Shown here: positions 25,291 through 34,402 of the stretch, in pieces
How the letters are laid out: the number at the start of each line of letters is the position of its first letter
How positions within the stretch are numbered: the stretch's first letter is position 1
Source: UBA6109 sp035366835
GTDB taxonomy: Bacteria; Desulfobacterota; Syntrophia; Syntrophales; UBA6109
Length of the DNA: 64,000 nucleotides
Direction: 5' to 3'
Assembly (NCBI GenBank): GCA_035366835.1
Contig: DAOSIS010000007.1
Span: 1 to 64,000 of the forward strand
Program-made: the position numbers and the translations under genes
Notes under the pieces: model-generated
The model's database searches: none
What the model was told of the DNA's origin: nothing
Seen by the model: the letters and a program-made list of their open reading frames with translations, nothing else

Positions 25291-26634
25291 TCAGGGCTGA
25301 GGGGCGCGGTCCTCGTCCGGCTCGCCGGAACCCTCTGCAAGCAGGCGGCCGTCCGCGGCCGGAAGTCCCTGCACCGACCGGAGCCTCCGTTCGATCGTCC
25401 GGGTCTTCCGCGAGGCGTCTTCGATCGTGTCGCTGGCCTCGCGGAGCTTTTTCTGCGTCTTGTCGAGGATGTCGCCGAATTTCGTGAATTCGGCCTTCAC
25501 CGCACCCAGAAGGGTCCACACTTCGCTGGAGCGCTTCTCGATCGCCAGCGTCCGGAACCCCATCTGCAGGCTGTTGAGAATCGCCGTCAACGTCATGGGC
25601 CCGGCGACGACGACGCGGAAGTCCCTGTGGAGCGTTTCGCACAGGCCGGTCCGGCGAAGCACCTCCGCGTAAAGCCCCTCCGTCGGCAGGAACATGATGC
25701 CGAAGTCCGTGGTCGCCGGCGGGTCCAGGTACTTGTCGCGGATGTTCCTGGCCATTTCCCGGACCGCCCGGTCGAGCTGCCTGCACGCCTCCTCGGCCGA
25801 CGCGGCGTCGCCCTTTTCCTGGGCGTCCAGGAGACGGAGGTAGTCCTCCTGCGGGAATTTTGCGTCGATGGGGAGCCAGAGCAGATTGTCCTGGTCGCCG
25901 TCCCGCCCCGGCAGCTTGACGGCGAATTCCACCCGCATCGCGCTGCCGGCCTTCGTGACGACGTTGGCTTCGTACTGGTCCGGCGTCAGGATCTGCTCCA
26001 GCAGGTTCCCGAGCTGGATCTCGCCGAAGATGCCGCGGGTCTTCACGTTGCTGAGGACGCGTTTGAGGTCGCCGACACCGGTCGCCAGCGTCTGCATCTC
26101 TCCCAGCCCCTTGTGGACCTGTTCCAGACGCTCGCTGACGATGCGGAAGGAGTCTCCCAGGCGTTTTTCGAGCGTGGCATGCAGCTTCTCGTCCACGGTG
26201 GCGCGCATCTGCTCGAGCCGCAGGCTGTTTTCCTCCTGCAGGCCCTTCAGACGCGCGTCGACGGTCTCGCTGACCCTGTCCAGTTTCTGCGCATTCTGCG
26301 CCGTCAGCGCGTTGAGCTGGGCGGTGAAGATATCGAGCTGCTGCTTCTGACCGGTCGCGGCCTCGGCGACCCTGGCCAGGAGGGATTCGTTGATGTCCCG
26401 GAGGGCGCGCGTCAGTTCCTCGCGGGCGTCCCGGCCGGACTTCGCCGTCTCGTCCCGGTTGAGGGCCATTTCCTCCCTCAGCGCCCGCTCCGCGCGCTCC
26501 TGTGCCTGCTCGATGGCCGCCAGGCGCCCTTCGAGCGGTTGCGGGGCGTTGCGGCGGAGGCGGATGAAGAGGAATGCGGCAAGGACGATGACGACGCACA
26601 GGAGCAGGATAGCAGCGGGAACGGGGTCATTCAT
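25291..26634 (-). CDS. rmuC: RmuC family DNA recombination protein
   Basis: This 447-residue protein has the RmuC layout: membrane anchor at about 7-26, a long coiled coil at about 35-190, and the nuclease-like RmuC domain at about 195-400 with KTRGIFGEIQLGNLLEQIL, PIDAKFPQEDY and DFGIMFLPTEGLYAEVL. RmuC limits rearrangements between inverted repeats in E. coli. This may matter in a region so rich in such repeats. The last 45 residues are charged and not conserved-looking. Confidence 0.93.
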   Translation of the reverse strand: MNDPVPAAILLLCVVIVLAAFLFIRLRRNAPQPLEGRLAAIEQAQERAERALREEMALNRDETAKSGRDAREELTRALRDINESLLARVAEAATGQKQQLDIFTAQLNALTAQNAQKLDRVSETVDARLKGLQEENSLRLEQMRATVDEKLHATLEKRLGDSFRIVSERLEQVHKGLGEMQTLATGVGDLKRVLSNVKTRGIFGEIQLGNLLEQILTPDQYEANVVTKAGSAMRVEFAVKLPGRDGDQDNLLWLPIDAKFPQEDYLRLLDAQEKGDAASAEEACRQLDRAVREMARNIRDKYLDPPATTDFGIMFLPTEGLYAEVLRRTGLCETLHRDFRVVVAGPMTLTAILNSLQMGFRTLAIEKRSSEVWTLLGAVKAEFTKFGDILDKTQKKLREASDTIEDASRKTRTIERRLRSVQGLPAADGRLLAEGSGEPDEDRAPQP

Positions 26635-26687
26635 GACGAGTCCCTTCGGGAGGATGTACGGTCGCGCCGCCGGCAGAACATCGAAAA

Positions 26688-26774
26688 TGTCATGCCGGAC
26701 TTGATAAGCCTGCCCCGGACTCGATCCGGGGGCATCCAGTCCGATTCTGGATTCCCGCCTTCGCGGGAATGACG
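26688..26774 (+). repeat. Composite hairpin repeat, inverted partner at 43.9 kb
   Basis: It starts GTCATGCCGGACTTGATAAG, continues through CCCCGGACTCGATCCGGG and ends with the dRS3-like hairpin TTCCCGCCTTCGCGGGAA followed by TGAC. The reverse complement of 43840-43947 reads almost the same over this length. It sits in the spacer between rmuC and the NlpC gene. Confidence 0.8.
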
Positions 26775-26903
26775 GCTATACGACGATATGGCGCTGCCGG
26801 ATCATGGCGTTGTTTTTACCGTAAAGCGCGTTCGTTGGCAAATGATAGTTGAGAGCGGGGGGCGGTTCTGGTAAGAATTCCCCAAAAGGAGCGCTCACGG
26901 TTT

Positions 26904-27698
26904 ATGAAGGCCAACGTGCGGCGATGCCGCGGCGCTGCGGCGTGGATCCTGGCGATTTGCCTGCTCTTCACGGCCGGCTGCGGCGGAAGGCATGTCCAGA
27001 AGGCGGAAACGCCGGTGAAGCCGAAGCCCGCGGAGCCGGTCCGCGCGGCAACGCCGCGTCTGGGGTACAGCATCCAGGCCGGCGCCTTCGCGAACGTGGA
27101 GAACGCCGCCCGCCTCACCGAGGCCCTGAAGGCAAAAGGCCTCGACGCCTACTATTTCGTGTTTCGCAAGGACCTCTACAAGGTGCGCTTCGGAAACTTC
27201 CCGACGAAGGCGGATGCGCGCGAGCGCGCGGAAGAGCTGAAGGAAGGGGGCGTCATCGGCGAGTTCTACATCGTCACGCCGGAGGAATATGCCCTCTCCA
27301 AGAGCGCAAAGCTGGGCGGAGCATATCTCCGGGCGGAGCTGGTCCGGACGGCGCGAAGCTTCATGGGGGTACCGTATCTGTGGGGGGGGACGTCTCCGGA
27401 GGCGGGCTTCGATTGCAGCGGCCTGGCGATGGCGGTCTACCAGCTCAACGGGATCAATATCCCCCGGTCCTCGCGGGAGCAGTTCGAGGCGGGAAATCCG
27501 GTGCAGGGAGACTGCCTGGCGGGGGGTGACCTGGTCTTTTTCGCCACCGCGGAGCCCGGAAAGGCGTCGCACGTGGGGATCTATGCCGGGGGAGGGAGGT
27601 TCATCCACGCCCCGGGGAAGGGGAAACGCATCCGGATGGATTCCCTCGACGGCGACTACTACGGAGCGAGATATGTCGGATCTCGGTCGTACCTGTGA
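26904..27698 (+). CDS. SPOR-NlpC/P60 lipoprotein, cell-wall peptidase
   Basis: This 264-residue lipoprotein has signal helix 11-25 with lipobox TAGC (C26). It then has a Pro-rich linker, a SPOR domain at about 53-125 (YSIQAGAF, KVRFGNFPT) that binds denuded peptidoglycan at septa, and an NlpC/P60 domain at about 140-264 with catalytic C171 (FDCSGLAM), H223 (ASHVGIYAG) and H235. The complete triad suggests an active endopeptidase cutting gamma-D-Glu-diamino acid bonds or similar. Joining SPOR and NlpC in one lipoprotein points to septal wall remodelling. The TPR-CHAT lipoprotein follows 106 bases later. Confidence 0.93.
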   Translation: MKANVRRCRGAAAWILAICLLFTAGCGGRHVQKAETPVKPKPAEPVRAATPRLGYSIQAGAFANVENAARLTEALKAKGLDAYYFVFRKDLYKVRFGNFPTKADARERAEELKEGGVIGEFYIVTPEEYALSKSAKLGGAYLRAELVRTARSFMGVPYLWGGTSPEAGFDCSGLAMAVYQLNGINIPRSSREQFEAGNPVQGDCLAGGDLVFFATAEPGKASHVGIYAGGGRFIHAPGKGKRIRMDSLDGDYYGARYVGSRSYL

Positions 27699-27804
27699 GG
27701 AAGACCGAAAAACTCTTTGACAGCGCCGTTGTTTTCCATCATATCGGATGCGGGGTTCACGCCGCGTAACCCTTCTTCCCTGGTTCCTCAGACGCGGCAC
27801 AAAA

Positions 27805-30333
27805 ATGAAAACACGGCTTCTTCTTCCGATCGCCATCTTCGCCCTCCTGCCGCTGGGCTGCGCCAGGGTCGTCGAGCGCGTGCCGCCACCACCGCCTGCC
27901 GCCGCGCCGGTCCTCATCCAACTCGCCGGCCCCCATGACCGGGACATCCCGGAAGCGTTCGTGAAGGCCCTGCACGAGGCGGGCCGCGTTTCGGACTGGG
28001 CGGTTCCCTATCTTTTCCTCGACGTCGGCGCCCATTTCGAGGCGAAGGGGGAGGAGGCGAAGGCGCTGCATTTCTACGACCGCGCCGGTGCGGAATTCCT
28101 CAGGCGCGGCGATTTCGCGGGCAGAGGGACGGCGGAGACGCGCGCCGTGCTGGCCCTGATCGCCTTCGGACGCACCGGCGAAGCCTGCGACCGGGCCGCG
28201 GAGAAGGAAAAGAGCTGGACCGGCGCTCCCGGCGACGCCTTCGCGTCTTACCTGAAGGGCCGCTGCCTGCTCGAAAAAAGCGATCATGCCGGCGCCCTGG
28301 AGGCCTTCCGCCGCTCCCTTGCGCAGAACCCGTCTTTCCGCGGCGACTTCAACCTCCTCCTGCTGAGGCGGGACGCGGAACGGGCCTGCGGGATCGCCTT
28401 CGTCCTGAAAGAAACCGGCCCGTGGATGGCGGGGAACTGCCTTTCCGGTCTCCCGCCCGAACCCGCGGCCCTTCGCGAACGGATCGAGGAGGGGATTGCG
28501 AATCTTGCGCTGGGGCTGGTCCGGGACGCGGAACTTCGCGGCATGAGGGAGGGGGCCTTTACGCCGGAGCCCTCCGCCGTCATCGCGGAAGCCGATGTCC
28601 GCACTTTCCTGGGGCTCGCCGAAGGGCTCCGCGGAAACTGGGAGGAGTCCCGCCGGCAATTGGACAGGGGTGCGGAACTGGCCGAGCGCGCCGGCCGCCG
28701 CGCCAGCCGTCTCGACAATCTCTTCTTCCTCAATCTCGTCTGCCTGCTCGCGCAAGACACGATGGAAGGGCCGAGGGCCGCCGAAAGGCTCACCGGCCTC
28801 GCCGACCGTTTCCGCTCTCCCTTCTACCGCGTCTGGGCCAGATTCGCATGGTCGCGCTATGAAGCGGCATCCGGCGCGGCCGGCAGGGCCGTCGCCCTCC
28901 TGCGCGAGGCCGCGGCGATCGTCGAAGATCAGCGGTCTTCGGCTTCCCCCGATGTCGCGAGGGGTTCCTGCAGGTTCGACGGGCAGGTCCTCTACGAAGC
29001 CCTGGTGGAACAGCTGGCGCAGGAAGGCGACGTGCGGGGCGCCTTCGAGGTCGCCGAACGGGCGAAGGCGCGCCCGCTGGCGAACCTTCTGGCGGGCCGC
29101 GAACCGGACAGAAACGGGGCGGAAGGACTGCTGCTGAAGGCCGAGCGGGATCTCGCCGGGGAAATCCTCGCGGTCCGCATGGCGCTGGAGCGCCGCGATT
29201 CGGAACGCGGCGTGGACCGCATCCTGGAGGAGTTGTCCGGCCTGGAGAGGACCCATCGCAGCGTCCTGCTCGCGATCCGGCAGCAGAACGAGGAGCTGTA
29301 CGCCCTTCTCGCCGGCGAGCGGGCCGATTCCGCGGCCCTGCAAGGCCTGCTGGACGACAACACGACGCTGCTTGCGTACTTCGTGACCGGCAGGAACCTC
29401 TACGTCTGGGCCCTGTCGAAGGAGCGCATCCGCCTCGAGAAGATCCCGATGGGACGCGCCGAGGCCCGGGGGCTGGTCGTGGATTTCCTCGACGCGATCT
29501 CGTCCCGGGACAGGGGAAGGATCGCCGCTTACGACCACAGGGTCTACGACGCCTTCCTGAAGCCGGTCATCCCGTTCGTGGGGGGCGACCGGATCGGATT
29601 CGTCCCTCACGATTGCCTTGCCTATCTGCCCTTCGCCGCGATGAACTACCGGGGCCACTACATCGTGGACGGTTTCTCCATGTTCTCCCTGCCCTCGGCG
29701 GGGTCGTTGCGCTACGCGGCCGCCAGGAGCCCCGCACGCGGTTTCAGGACTCTTGCCTTCGGGAATCCCGACCTCGGCAGCCGGGAACTGGATCTGGTCT
29801 TCGCGGAAGCGGAGGTGGAAAGGATCCGGCGGAGGCTCGGCGACGTCGAGGCCTATCTCGGCAGAGAGGCGACGCGGAAGCGCGCGCGGGAGCTCTTCGG
29901 CCGCTTCGATATCGTCCATTTTGCCGCCCGCGGCAGGCTCTCCGCGGCTGCACCGCTGGAGTCCTCGCTGCTCCTGTCTCCGGCGGAAGGCGACGACGGG
30001 CGGCTCACGGCGCTGGACATCTTCCGGATGCGCTTTGCCGGACGGCTCGTGTCCCTCACCGCCTGCGACACCGGCCCCGGCGAAAACCCCACGGGCGGCG
30101 AGATCGCCGCGCTTCACAGGGCATTTCTGTACGCGGGCAGCCCTGCCGTCCTCTCGACGCTCTGGAGCGTGGACGAGCGGTCGACGGTGGCGCTGATGGG
30201 CCTCTTCTACGGGGAGATCCGGAAAGGAAAGGCGGTCGACGAATCCCTGCAGACGGCGCAGCTGGAGATGATCCGCAGGGGCTATCTGCCCTATGCCTGG
30301 GCCCCGTTCACCGTCGTCGGATGGCACGAGTGA
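27805..30333 (+). CDS. TPR-CHAT lipoprotein, caspase-like peptidase
   Basis: This 842-residue protein has a signal peptide with lipobox LPLGC (C19), a Pro-rich segment, many TPR-like helix pairs (about 45-450), a helical region, and a C-terminal CHAT domain (about 555-842). The CHAT catalytic pair is intact: H705 in DIVHFAARG and C754 in SLTACDTGPG, with GAPAVLSTLW-type motif SPAVLSTLWSVDE. CHAT proteases are relatives of separase and caspases. An outer-membrane or periplasmic lipoprotein form is common but its targets are unknown. The start at 27805 was chosen so that the signal peptide is N-terminal. Confidence 0.9.
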   Translation: MKTRLLLPIAIFALLPLGCARVVERVPPPPPAAAPVLIQLAGPHDRDIPEAFVKALHEAGRVSDWAVPYLFLDVGAHFEAKGEEAKALHFYDRAGAEFLRRGDFAGRGTAETRAVLALIAFGRTGEACDRAAEKEKSWTGAPGDAFASYLKGRCLLEKSDHAGALEAFRRSLAQNPSFRGDFNLLLLRRDAERACGIAFVLKETGPWMAGNCLSGLPPEPAALRERIEEGIANLALGLVRDAELRGMREGAFTPEPSAVIAEADVRTFLGLAEGLRGNWEESRRQLDRGAELAERAGRRASRLDNLFFLNLVCLLAQDTMEGPRAAERLTGLADRFRSPFYRVWARFAWSRYEAASGAAGRAVALLREAAAIVEDQRSSASPDVARGSCRFDGQVLYEALVEQLAQEGDVRGAFEVAERAKARPLANLLAGREPDRNGAEGLLLKAERDLAGEILAVRMALERRDSERGVDRILEELSGLERTHRSVLLAIRQQNEELYALLAGERADSAALQGLLDDNTTLLAYFVTGRNLYVWALSKERIRLEKIPMGRAEARGLVVDFLDAISSRDRGRIAAYDHRVYDAFLKPVIPFVGGDRIGFVPHDCLAYLPFAAMNYRGHYIVDGFSMFSLPSAGSLRYAAARSPARGFRTLAFGNPDLGSRELDLVFAEAEVERIRRRLGDVEAYLGREATRKRARELFGRFDIVHFAARGRLSAAAPLESSLLLSPAEGDDGRLTALDIFRMRFAGRLVSLTACDTGPGENPTGGEIAALHRAFLYAGSPAVLSTLWSVDERSTVALMGLFYGEIRKGKAVDESLQTAQLEMIRRGYLPYAWAPFTVVGWHE

Positions 30334-30462
30334 CGGCCCCCGCGCCGGAGGCGCGGCAAACCGTGCTTGTCGAAGCCGCGGCATTTTGTTACAGTGACGG
30401 CCCCGGGCGGACCGCTGCCGGGAATCTCCCTGCGGCCGCAGGGAGACGATCGGGAGGACATC

Positions 30463-31323
30463 ATGCTGACAGATCGCGAGCGTATCGTTCTCAGGAAGGT
30501 CGAGGACCGCATGATCAGCCGGATCAATCTCGGTTTCGATCTTGAGGTCCTGTCCGTCCTCGACAATGCCGACGCCAGCAGCCACCAGATCGAGGAACTC
30601 AAGGGGAGGCTCAGCGGCGAGATCCTGCTGCGTCTCCTGAGCATCGCCTCGTCCGTGTACTACGGGAGCCTCAAACGGGGGGCCGTGCACAGCTTCTATG
30701 AAGCGGTCAGCCGCCTCGGCATGGACCAGACGAAGGCCTTCATCATCATCCTCGCCCAGCAGGCGCTGGCGCGCGGCGACCGGGACATCGAGAACGTCTT
30801 TGCCCGGAGCTTCGCGACGGCCGTGGTCGGGAAACTGCTGTCGAAGGAATTCGCCCTGCGCGAGGATGCGGGCCGCAAGGTCGAGTTGGGAGGGCTGCTG
30901 CTGGAAATCGGCCGGATCATGATCATGCTCTACCGGAAGCTGTATCTCAAGGAGGAGGGGCTCGAAGAGGCCGATGTTTCCGACGGCTTCATCGATCAGG
31001 TGCATCCTCAGCTGGGGGTGGCGGTGGTGGACAAATTCCTGCTGCCGCCCTATCTGAAGAAGATTCTCCTGGCCGAAAGCCTCGTCCTCGAGACGCGCCG
31101 GATCGCGCTTTCGGGGATCGTCCGCCTCGCCCATGATGCGGTCGCCGCGAGCTTCCGGCGCTTCAACAACCGGCTCGTTCTTGTGGCGCCTCCCCCTTCC
31201 CGGGAAGAGGGATTTTCCACCGCCGAGATGGTCGAGGAGCATTTCCGGGCCGTGGGGCTCAAGCAGTACCTCCAGATCGTGCGCAGCGAGGATGCGGCCG
31301 GAGACCAACCCCCCGCGGCCTGA
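30463..31323 (+). CDS. HDOD domain protein
   Basis: This 286-residue all-helical protein fits the HDOD family, an HD-related domain without nuclease ligands used in bacterial signalling. Seen: LLRLLSIASSVYYG near residue 60, the AVSRLGMDQTKAFIIILAQQ segment, and EIGRIMIML with HPQLGVAVVDKFLLP in the HD-like core. It has a clear GGGAGG ribosome site and lies 129 bases after the CHAT gene on the same strand. Its role is unknown. Confidence 0.75.
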   Translation: MLTDRERIVLRKVEDRMISRINLGFDLEVLSVLDNADASSHQIEELKGRLSGEILLRLLSIASSVYYGSLKRGAVHSFYEAVSRLGMDQTKAFIIILAQQALARGDRDIENVFARSFATAVVGKLLSKEFALREDAGRKVELGGLLLEIGRIMIMLYRKLYLKEEGLEEADVSDGFIDQVHPQLGVAVVDKFLLPPYLKKILLAESLVLETRRIALSGIVRLAHDAVAASFRRFNNRLVLVAPPPSREEGFSTAEMVEEHFRAVGLKQYLQIVRSEDAAGDQPPAA

Positions 31324-31391
31324 CGCGGTTTTTTTCACCGCGCCGGGCCGGGCAGGCCGGCGGCGGAATACTGGAAACGAGGTCGATTTTC

Positions 31392-32486
31392 ATGGCAGGT
31401 TCGGTATCGGACAGGGCGGGTGAGATCAGGAATCTGCTCGTCACGGGCGGCTGCGGCTTCATCGGCAGCAACTTCATCCGCTATCTTCTGGAGGAAGAGG
31501 GCTTTCGCGGCTGCATCATCAATGCGGACCATCTGACTTACGCCGGGAACGTGGAGAATCTGGCCGGTGTGGCCGAGCGTTTCGGGAAGTGTTATTCCTT
31601 CGTCAAGGCGGATATCTGCGACGAAGAGACGGTGCGCGGGATCTTCGCACGATACGAGATCGATGCGGTCTGTCATTTCGCCGCCGAATCGCACGTGGAC
31701 CGCTCCATCCGCCGGCCGGGCTGTTTCATCTCGACCAACATCGTCGGCACCTTCAACCTCCTGGAGGCGGCGCGCGCCAGCGGCGACAGGTTCCGGATCT
31801 TTCATCACATCAGCACGGACGAAGTGTACGGCAGCCTGGGCGCGGAGGGGCTCTTCACGGAGGAGACGCCCTACAGGCCCAACAGCCCCTATTCCGCCTC
31901 CAAGGCGGCCTCCGACCACCTGGTCCGCGCCTATCACGAAACCTACGGACTGCCGACGACGATCTCCAACTGCTCCAACAATTACGGGCCCTATCAATTT
32001 CCCGAGAAGCTGATTCCCCTCATGATCGTCAACGCCCTGGAAGGCAAGGCTCTCCCCGTTTACGGCGACGGGCGGAACGTCCGCGACTGGCTCTATGTCC
32101 GGGATCATTGCGAAGCGATCTGGGCGATCATGCGGAGGGGCAGGCCGGGGCAGACGTACAATATCGGCGGCGGTTCGGAGATGGAGAACGTGGTGATCGT
32201 CCGGATGATCTGCGACCTCCTCGACGGCCTGGTGCCGCCGCCGTCCGGCCGCCCGCGGCAGGAACTCATCACCTTCGTCCGGGACCGGCCGGGCCACGAC
32301 CGCCGCTACGCGATCGACTTTACCAAGCTGGCGAAGGAGCTCGGCTGGTCGCCGCGCGAATCGTTCGCATCGGGTCTCCGCAAGACGCTGGTCTGGTACC
32401 TGGAGCACCGGGAGTGGGTCGACCGGATCCGTACGGGGGCGTACCAGGAGTGGATCAAGGAACATTACGGCTGCGGCAAGGAATAG
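31392..32486 (+). CDS. rfbB: dTDP-glucose 4,6-dehydratase
   Basis: This 364-residue short-chain-dehydrogenase-type enzyme makes dTDP-4-keto-6-deoxyglucose for surface sugars. Seen: NAD site TGGCGFIGSNF, the STDEVYG segment with the catalytic Asp-Glu, YSASKAASDH with Tyr and Lys of the active site, and SNNYGPYQFPEKLIP, which is specific for RfbB. Length is normal. No other rhamnose-pathway genes are nearby, so it is an orphan copy or part of a scattered set. Its start at 31392 adds about 14 residues before the usual N-terminus, with no clear alternative. Confidence 0.95.
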   Translation: MAGSVSDRAGEIRNLLVTGGCGFIGSNFIRYLLEEEGFRGCIINADHLTYAGNVENLAGVAERFGKCYSFVKADICDEETVRGIFARYEIDAVCHFAAESHVDRSIRRPGCFISTNIVGTFNLLEAARASGDRFRIFHHISTDEVYGSLGAEGLFTEETPYRPNSPYSASKAASDHLVRAYHETYGLPTTISNCSNNYGPYQFPEKLIPLMIVNALEGKALPVYGDGRNVRDWLYVRDHCEAIWAIMRRGRPGQTYNIGGGSEMENVVIVRMICDLLDGLVPPPSGRPRQELITFVRDRPGHDRRYAIDFTKLAKELGWSPRESFASGLRKTLVWYLEHREWVDRIRTGAYQEWIKEHYGCGKE

Positions 32487-32506
32487 AAGGCTCCTCGGGC
32501 TTCGGG

Positions 32507-32540
32507 GGCCTTGCGTCCGGGCATTTTTGAGCAGCCTCAG
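32507..32540. repeat. Fragment of MITE-like repeat
   Basis: The stretch GCGTCCGGGCATTTTTGAGC then AGCCTC, just after the rfbB stop, equals the right end of the repeats at 24592, 53321 and 59921. No left end is present. A shorter remnant (ATCCGGATGTTTTTTGAGCA) is at 35572-35591. Confidence 0.5.
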
Positions 32541-32562
32541 AAACAACAATGGAGGAACGAAC

Positions 32563-33267
32563 ATGAAGGACAGGGAGATTCGCGCAGGACGAACGAAGGA
32601 CATCGGCGCTCTCTTGAAAATATTCGTGCTGGCGTTGTGTCTGATGATGCTTGCCGGTTGCGCACCGGCGCTGTACAGCGTGGACATGAAGTACGTGCCG
32701 TCCCGCGTCATGCCCAGGATCGAGGGGACGGGCCAGATCATCACCGTTACGGTCACCGCTTTCGAAGACCAGCGCAAGATCGAGGACAAGATGCTGATCG
32801 GATGGGTCGTCGAGTCCGACGGCAGGCGCATCCCCGTTCTTCCGAAGTTCGTGAAGCCGTCCATGGCAGTGACGTCGCCCCTGAAAGACTTCCTCGTCCG
32901 GGCGGGGTACCGCATTTCGCCCGAGACTCCGGCGTGGGATCTGAAGGAGGGCAGCATCCGCAAGGAATGGGGGTCGATCGTGATCGGCGGCAGCATCGAC
33001 GAACTGGAGGTGATATGCCGGGACAGCCTCACGGTCAAGAAGTACTCCGCAAAGGCCAAGATCACCGCGCTCTTCGCCAACGCGCAGACGGGGAAGATCT
33101 TCTACAAGGTCACGACGCAGAGCGCCGTCAGTCTCGATCATGTCCTCTTTTCCGAGGAGAGAATCGAACAGCAGATCAACGCAGCGCTGTCGGACGCCAT
33201 CGAGAAGCTCTTCGAGGGGAAGGAGATCGCCGCCAAGATCCGGGAGGCGGCGGCCGGAAAGAAGTAG
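32563..33267 (+). CDS. YajG-like lipoprotein
   Basis: This lipoprotein of about 234 residues has a signal helix (about 17-31) and lipobox MLAGC. The mature part, with ITVTVTAFEDQRK near the N-terminus, a LKDFLVRAGYRI segment and a C-terminal helix, resembles the YajG family of outer-membrane lipoproteins of unknown function. Its ribosome site is GGAGG. It lies directly after a repeat fragment downstream of rfbB. Confidence 0.75.
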   Translation: MKDREIRAGRTKDIGALLKIFVLALCLMMLAGCAPALYSVDMKYVPSRVMPRIEGTGQIITVTVTAFEDQRKIEDKMLIGWVVESDGRRIPVLPKFVKPSMAVTSPLKDFLVRAGYRISPETPAWDLKEGSIRKEWGSIVIGGSIDELEVICRDSLTVKKYSAKAKITALFANAQTGKIFYKVTTQSAVSLDHVLFSEERIEQQINAALSDAIEKLFEGKEIAAKIREAAAGKK

Positions 33268-33332
33268 ACGCGGCGGGGAGCCGGTGACACGCCGCAGGCG
33301 AGAGCCCTTTTTTCAGGGAAGGTCTCCCGGTG

Positions 33333-34304
33333 TCAGTCCCGTTTCCGGAAGGCCATCTCCACGGTTGCGCCCCTGCCGGCGAGGCTGGCGACCGCGTCGG
33401 TGAGGACGAATACGGGCATGGCCGCAAGGAAGAAGGCCTTCTGCAGCGCAAGCGAGAGGGTGGAATAGTCCCGGACGTACTGCCGGTTTCCCTTGAAGGC
33501 CTCGAACAACACTTCCCGCTTCCCCAGCACGGCATTGAGAAGGCTCTGGACCATGCCGAAGGGATTCATCTCCAGGCTGAAGAACCTCCTGTACAGCGGA
33601 TCGAACCCCCGGACTGCAAGGATCTGCTGAAAGTCGTCCGGATCGAAGAAGAAGAGGTGCCGGGGCGGGTCGAGGTGCAGCCAGCGGCCCCGGAAGAGGC
33701 GGCTCTGAAAGCTGGAGATGTTCGGGAACGAGAATACCGCGATGCCGCCGGGCTTCAGGATTTCCTCGACGATATCGAGCGCCTCCGCCGGTTCCTCCAG
33801 GTGTTCGAAGACGTGAAAAAGCGTGACGGCGTCGAAGGTGCGCCCGGGGAAATCGCCTCTTGCGAGCGTCCCCTTCTTCAGGCGGATTCCCCTGATCCTC
33901 GCCGCCCGGTCCGCGGCCTTGCCCTCCCTCTCGACGCCGTGAAGTTCGTAGGACCCGAACCGGAGCAGAGATCGCAGGAAGTTCCCGTTGCCGCAGCCGA
34001 TGTCCAGGACGCGGGCGCCCTCCGGGAGATGCCGGTTGAGTCTCCGGGCCCTCCCGGCGCGAAAGCGGTCCAGCGTCTTTTCAATCCATGGAGACGGAAA
34101 TTTCTCTTCCTGCTCGCCGTAGTAGGCGGCGTCGTAGGCCAGGCGGATCTGTTCCGCCGACGGCCGGGGCGACAGGAAGAACGCCCTGCAGTCCCCGCAG
34201 CGGTTCACGGTCCAGGCGTTCCCGGACATGTCGACCGTCGGGTACAGGACCCTGCCGCCCGGTCTCCTGCAGTAGCCGCAGATGCTTCCCTCGGTTGCGC
34301 TCAT
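33333..34304 (-). CDS. Zinc-ribbon class I SAM methyltransferase
   Basis: This 323-residue protein begins with two CxxC pairs (CGYCRRPGG, CGDCRAFF) forming a zinc ribbon, followed by a Rossmann methyltransferase domain with motif I VLDIGCGNGNFL and motif LFHVFEHLEEP. The C-terminal part has HLFFFDPDDFQQIL and a hydrophobic helix near the end (AAMPVFVLTDAVASL). The layout matches methyltransferases of polysaccharide and methionine-like clusters, often acting on sugars. The start at 34304 was chosen over a much longer frame that overlaps leuB. Confidence 0.88.
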   Translation of the reverse strand: MSATEGSICGYCRRPGGRVLYPTVDMSGNAWTVNRCGDCRAFFLSPRPSAEQIRLAYDAAYYGEQEEKFPSPWIEKTLDRFRAGRARRLNRHLPEGARVLDIGCGNGNFLRSLLRFGSYELHGVEREGKAADRAARIRGIRLKKGTLARGDFPGRTFDAVTLFHVFEHLEEPAEALDIVEEILKPGGIAVFSFPNISSFQSRLFRGRWLHLDPPRHLFFFDPDDFQQILAVRGFDPLYRRFFSLEMNPFGMVQSLLNAVLGKREVLFEAFKGNRQYVRDYSTLSLALQKAFFLAAMPVFVLTDAVASLAGRGATVEMAFRKRD

Positions 34305-34354
34305 GGACAAACGACTTCCCCGCCGGGGCCCTTCGTCGCCCGCGGTGCCTGATG

Positions 34355-34381
34355 AAAAAAGGGCCGTCTTGCGACAGCCCT
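34355..34381 (-). terminator. Terminator of the leuB-type gene
   Basis: On the minus strand AGGGC-T-GTC, loop GCAA, GAC-G-GCCCT is followed directly by TTTTTT. It lies 22 bases beyond the dehydrogenase stop and 51 bases ahead of the methyltransferase start, so the two genes are separate transcripts. Confidence 0.85.
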
Positions 34382-34402
34382 TCGGTGCGGAAACATCGGG
34401 GA

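Noticed and set aside
25080..25340. 86-codon minus-strand frame after rmuC
   Set aside because: It is Arg/Ser-rich, overlaps the rmuC end and has no ribosome site.
27757..31338. An open minus-strand frame of 1193 codons
   Set aside because: It is the shadow of the CHAT and HDOD genes; its product is rich in Arg, Pro and Gln with no domain, while the plus strand has signal peptide, TPR and catalytic motifs.
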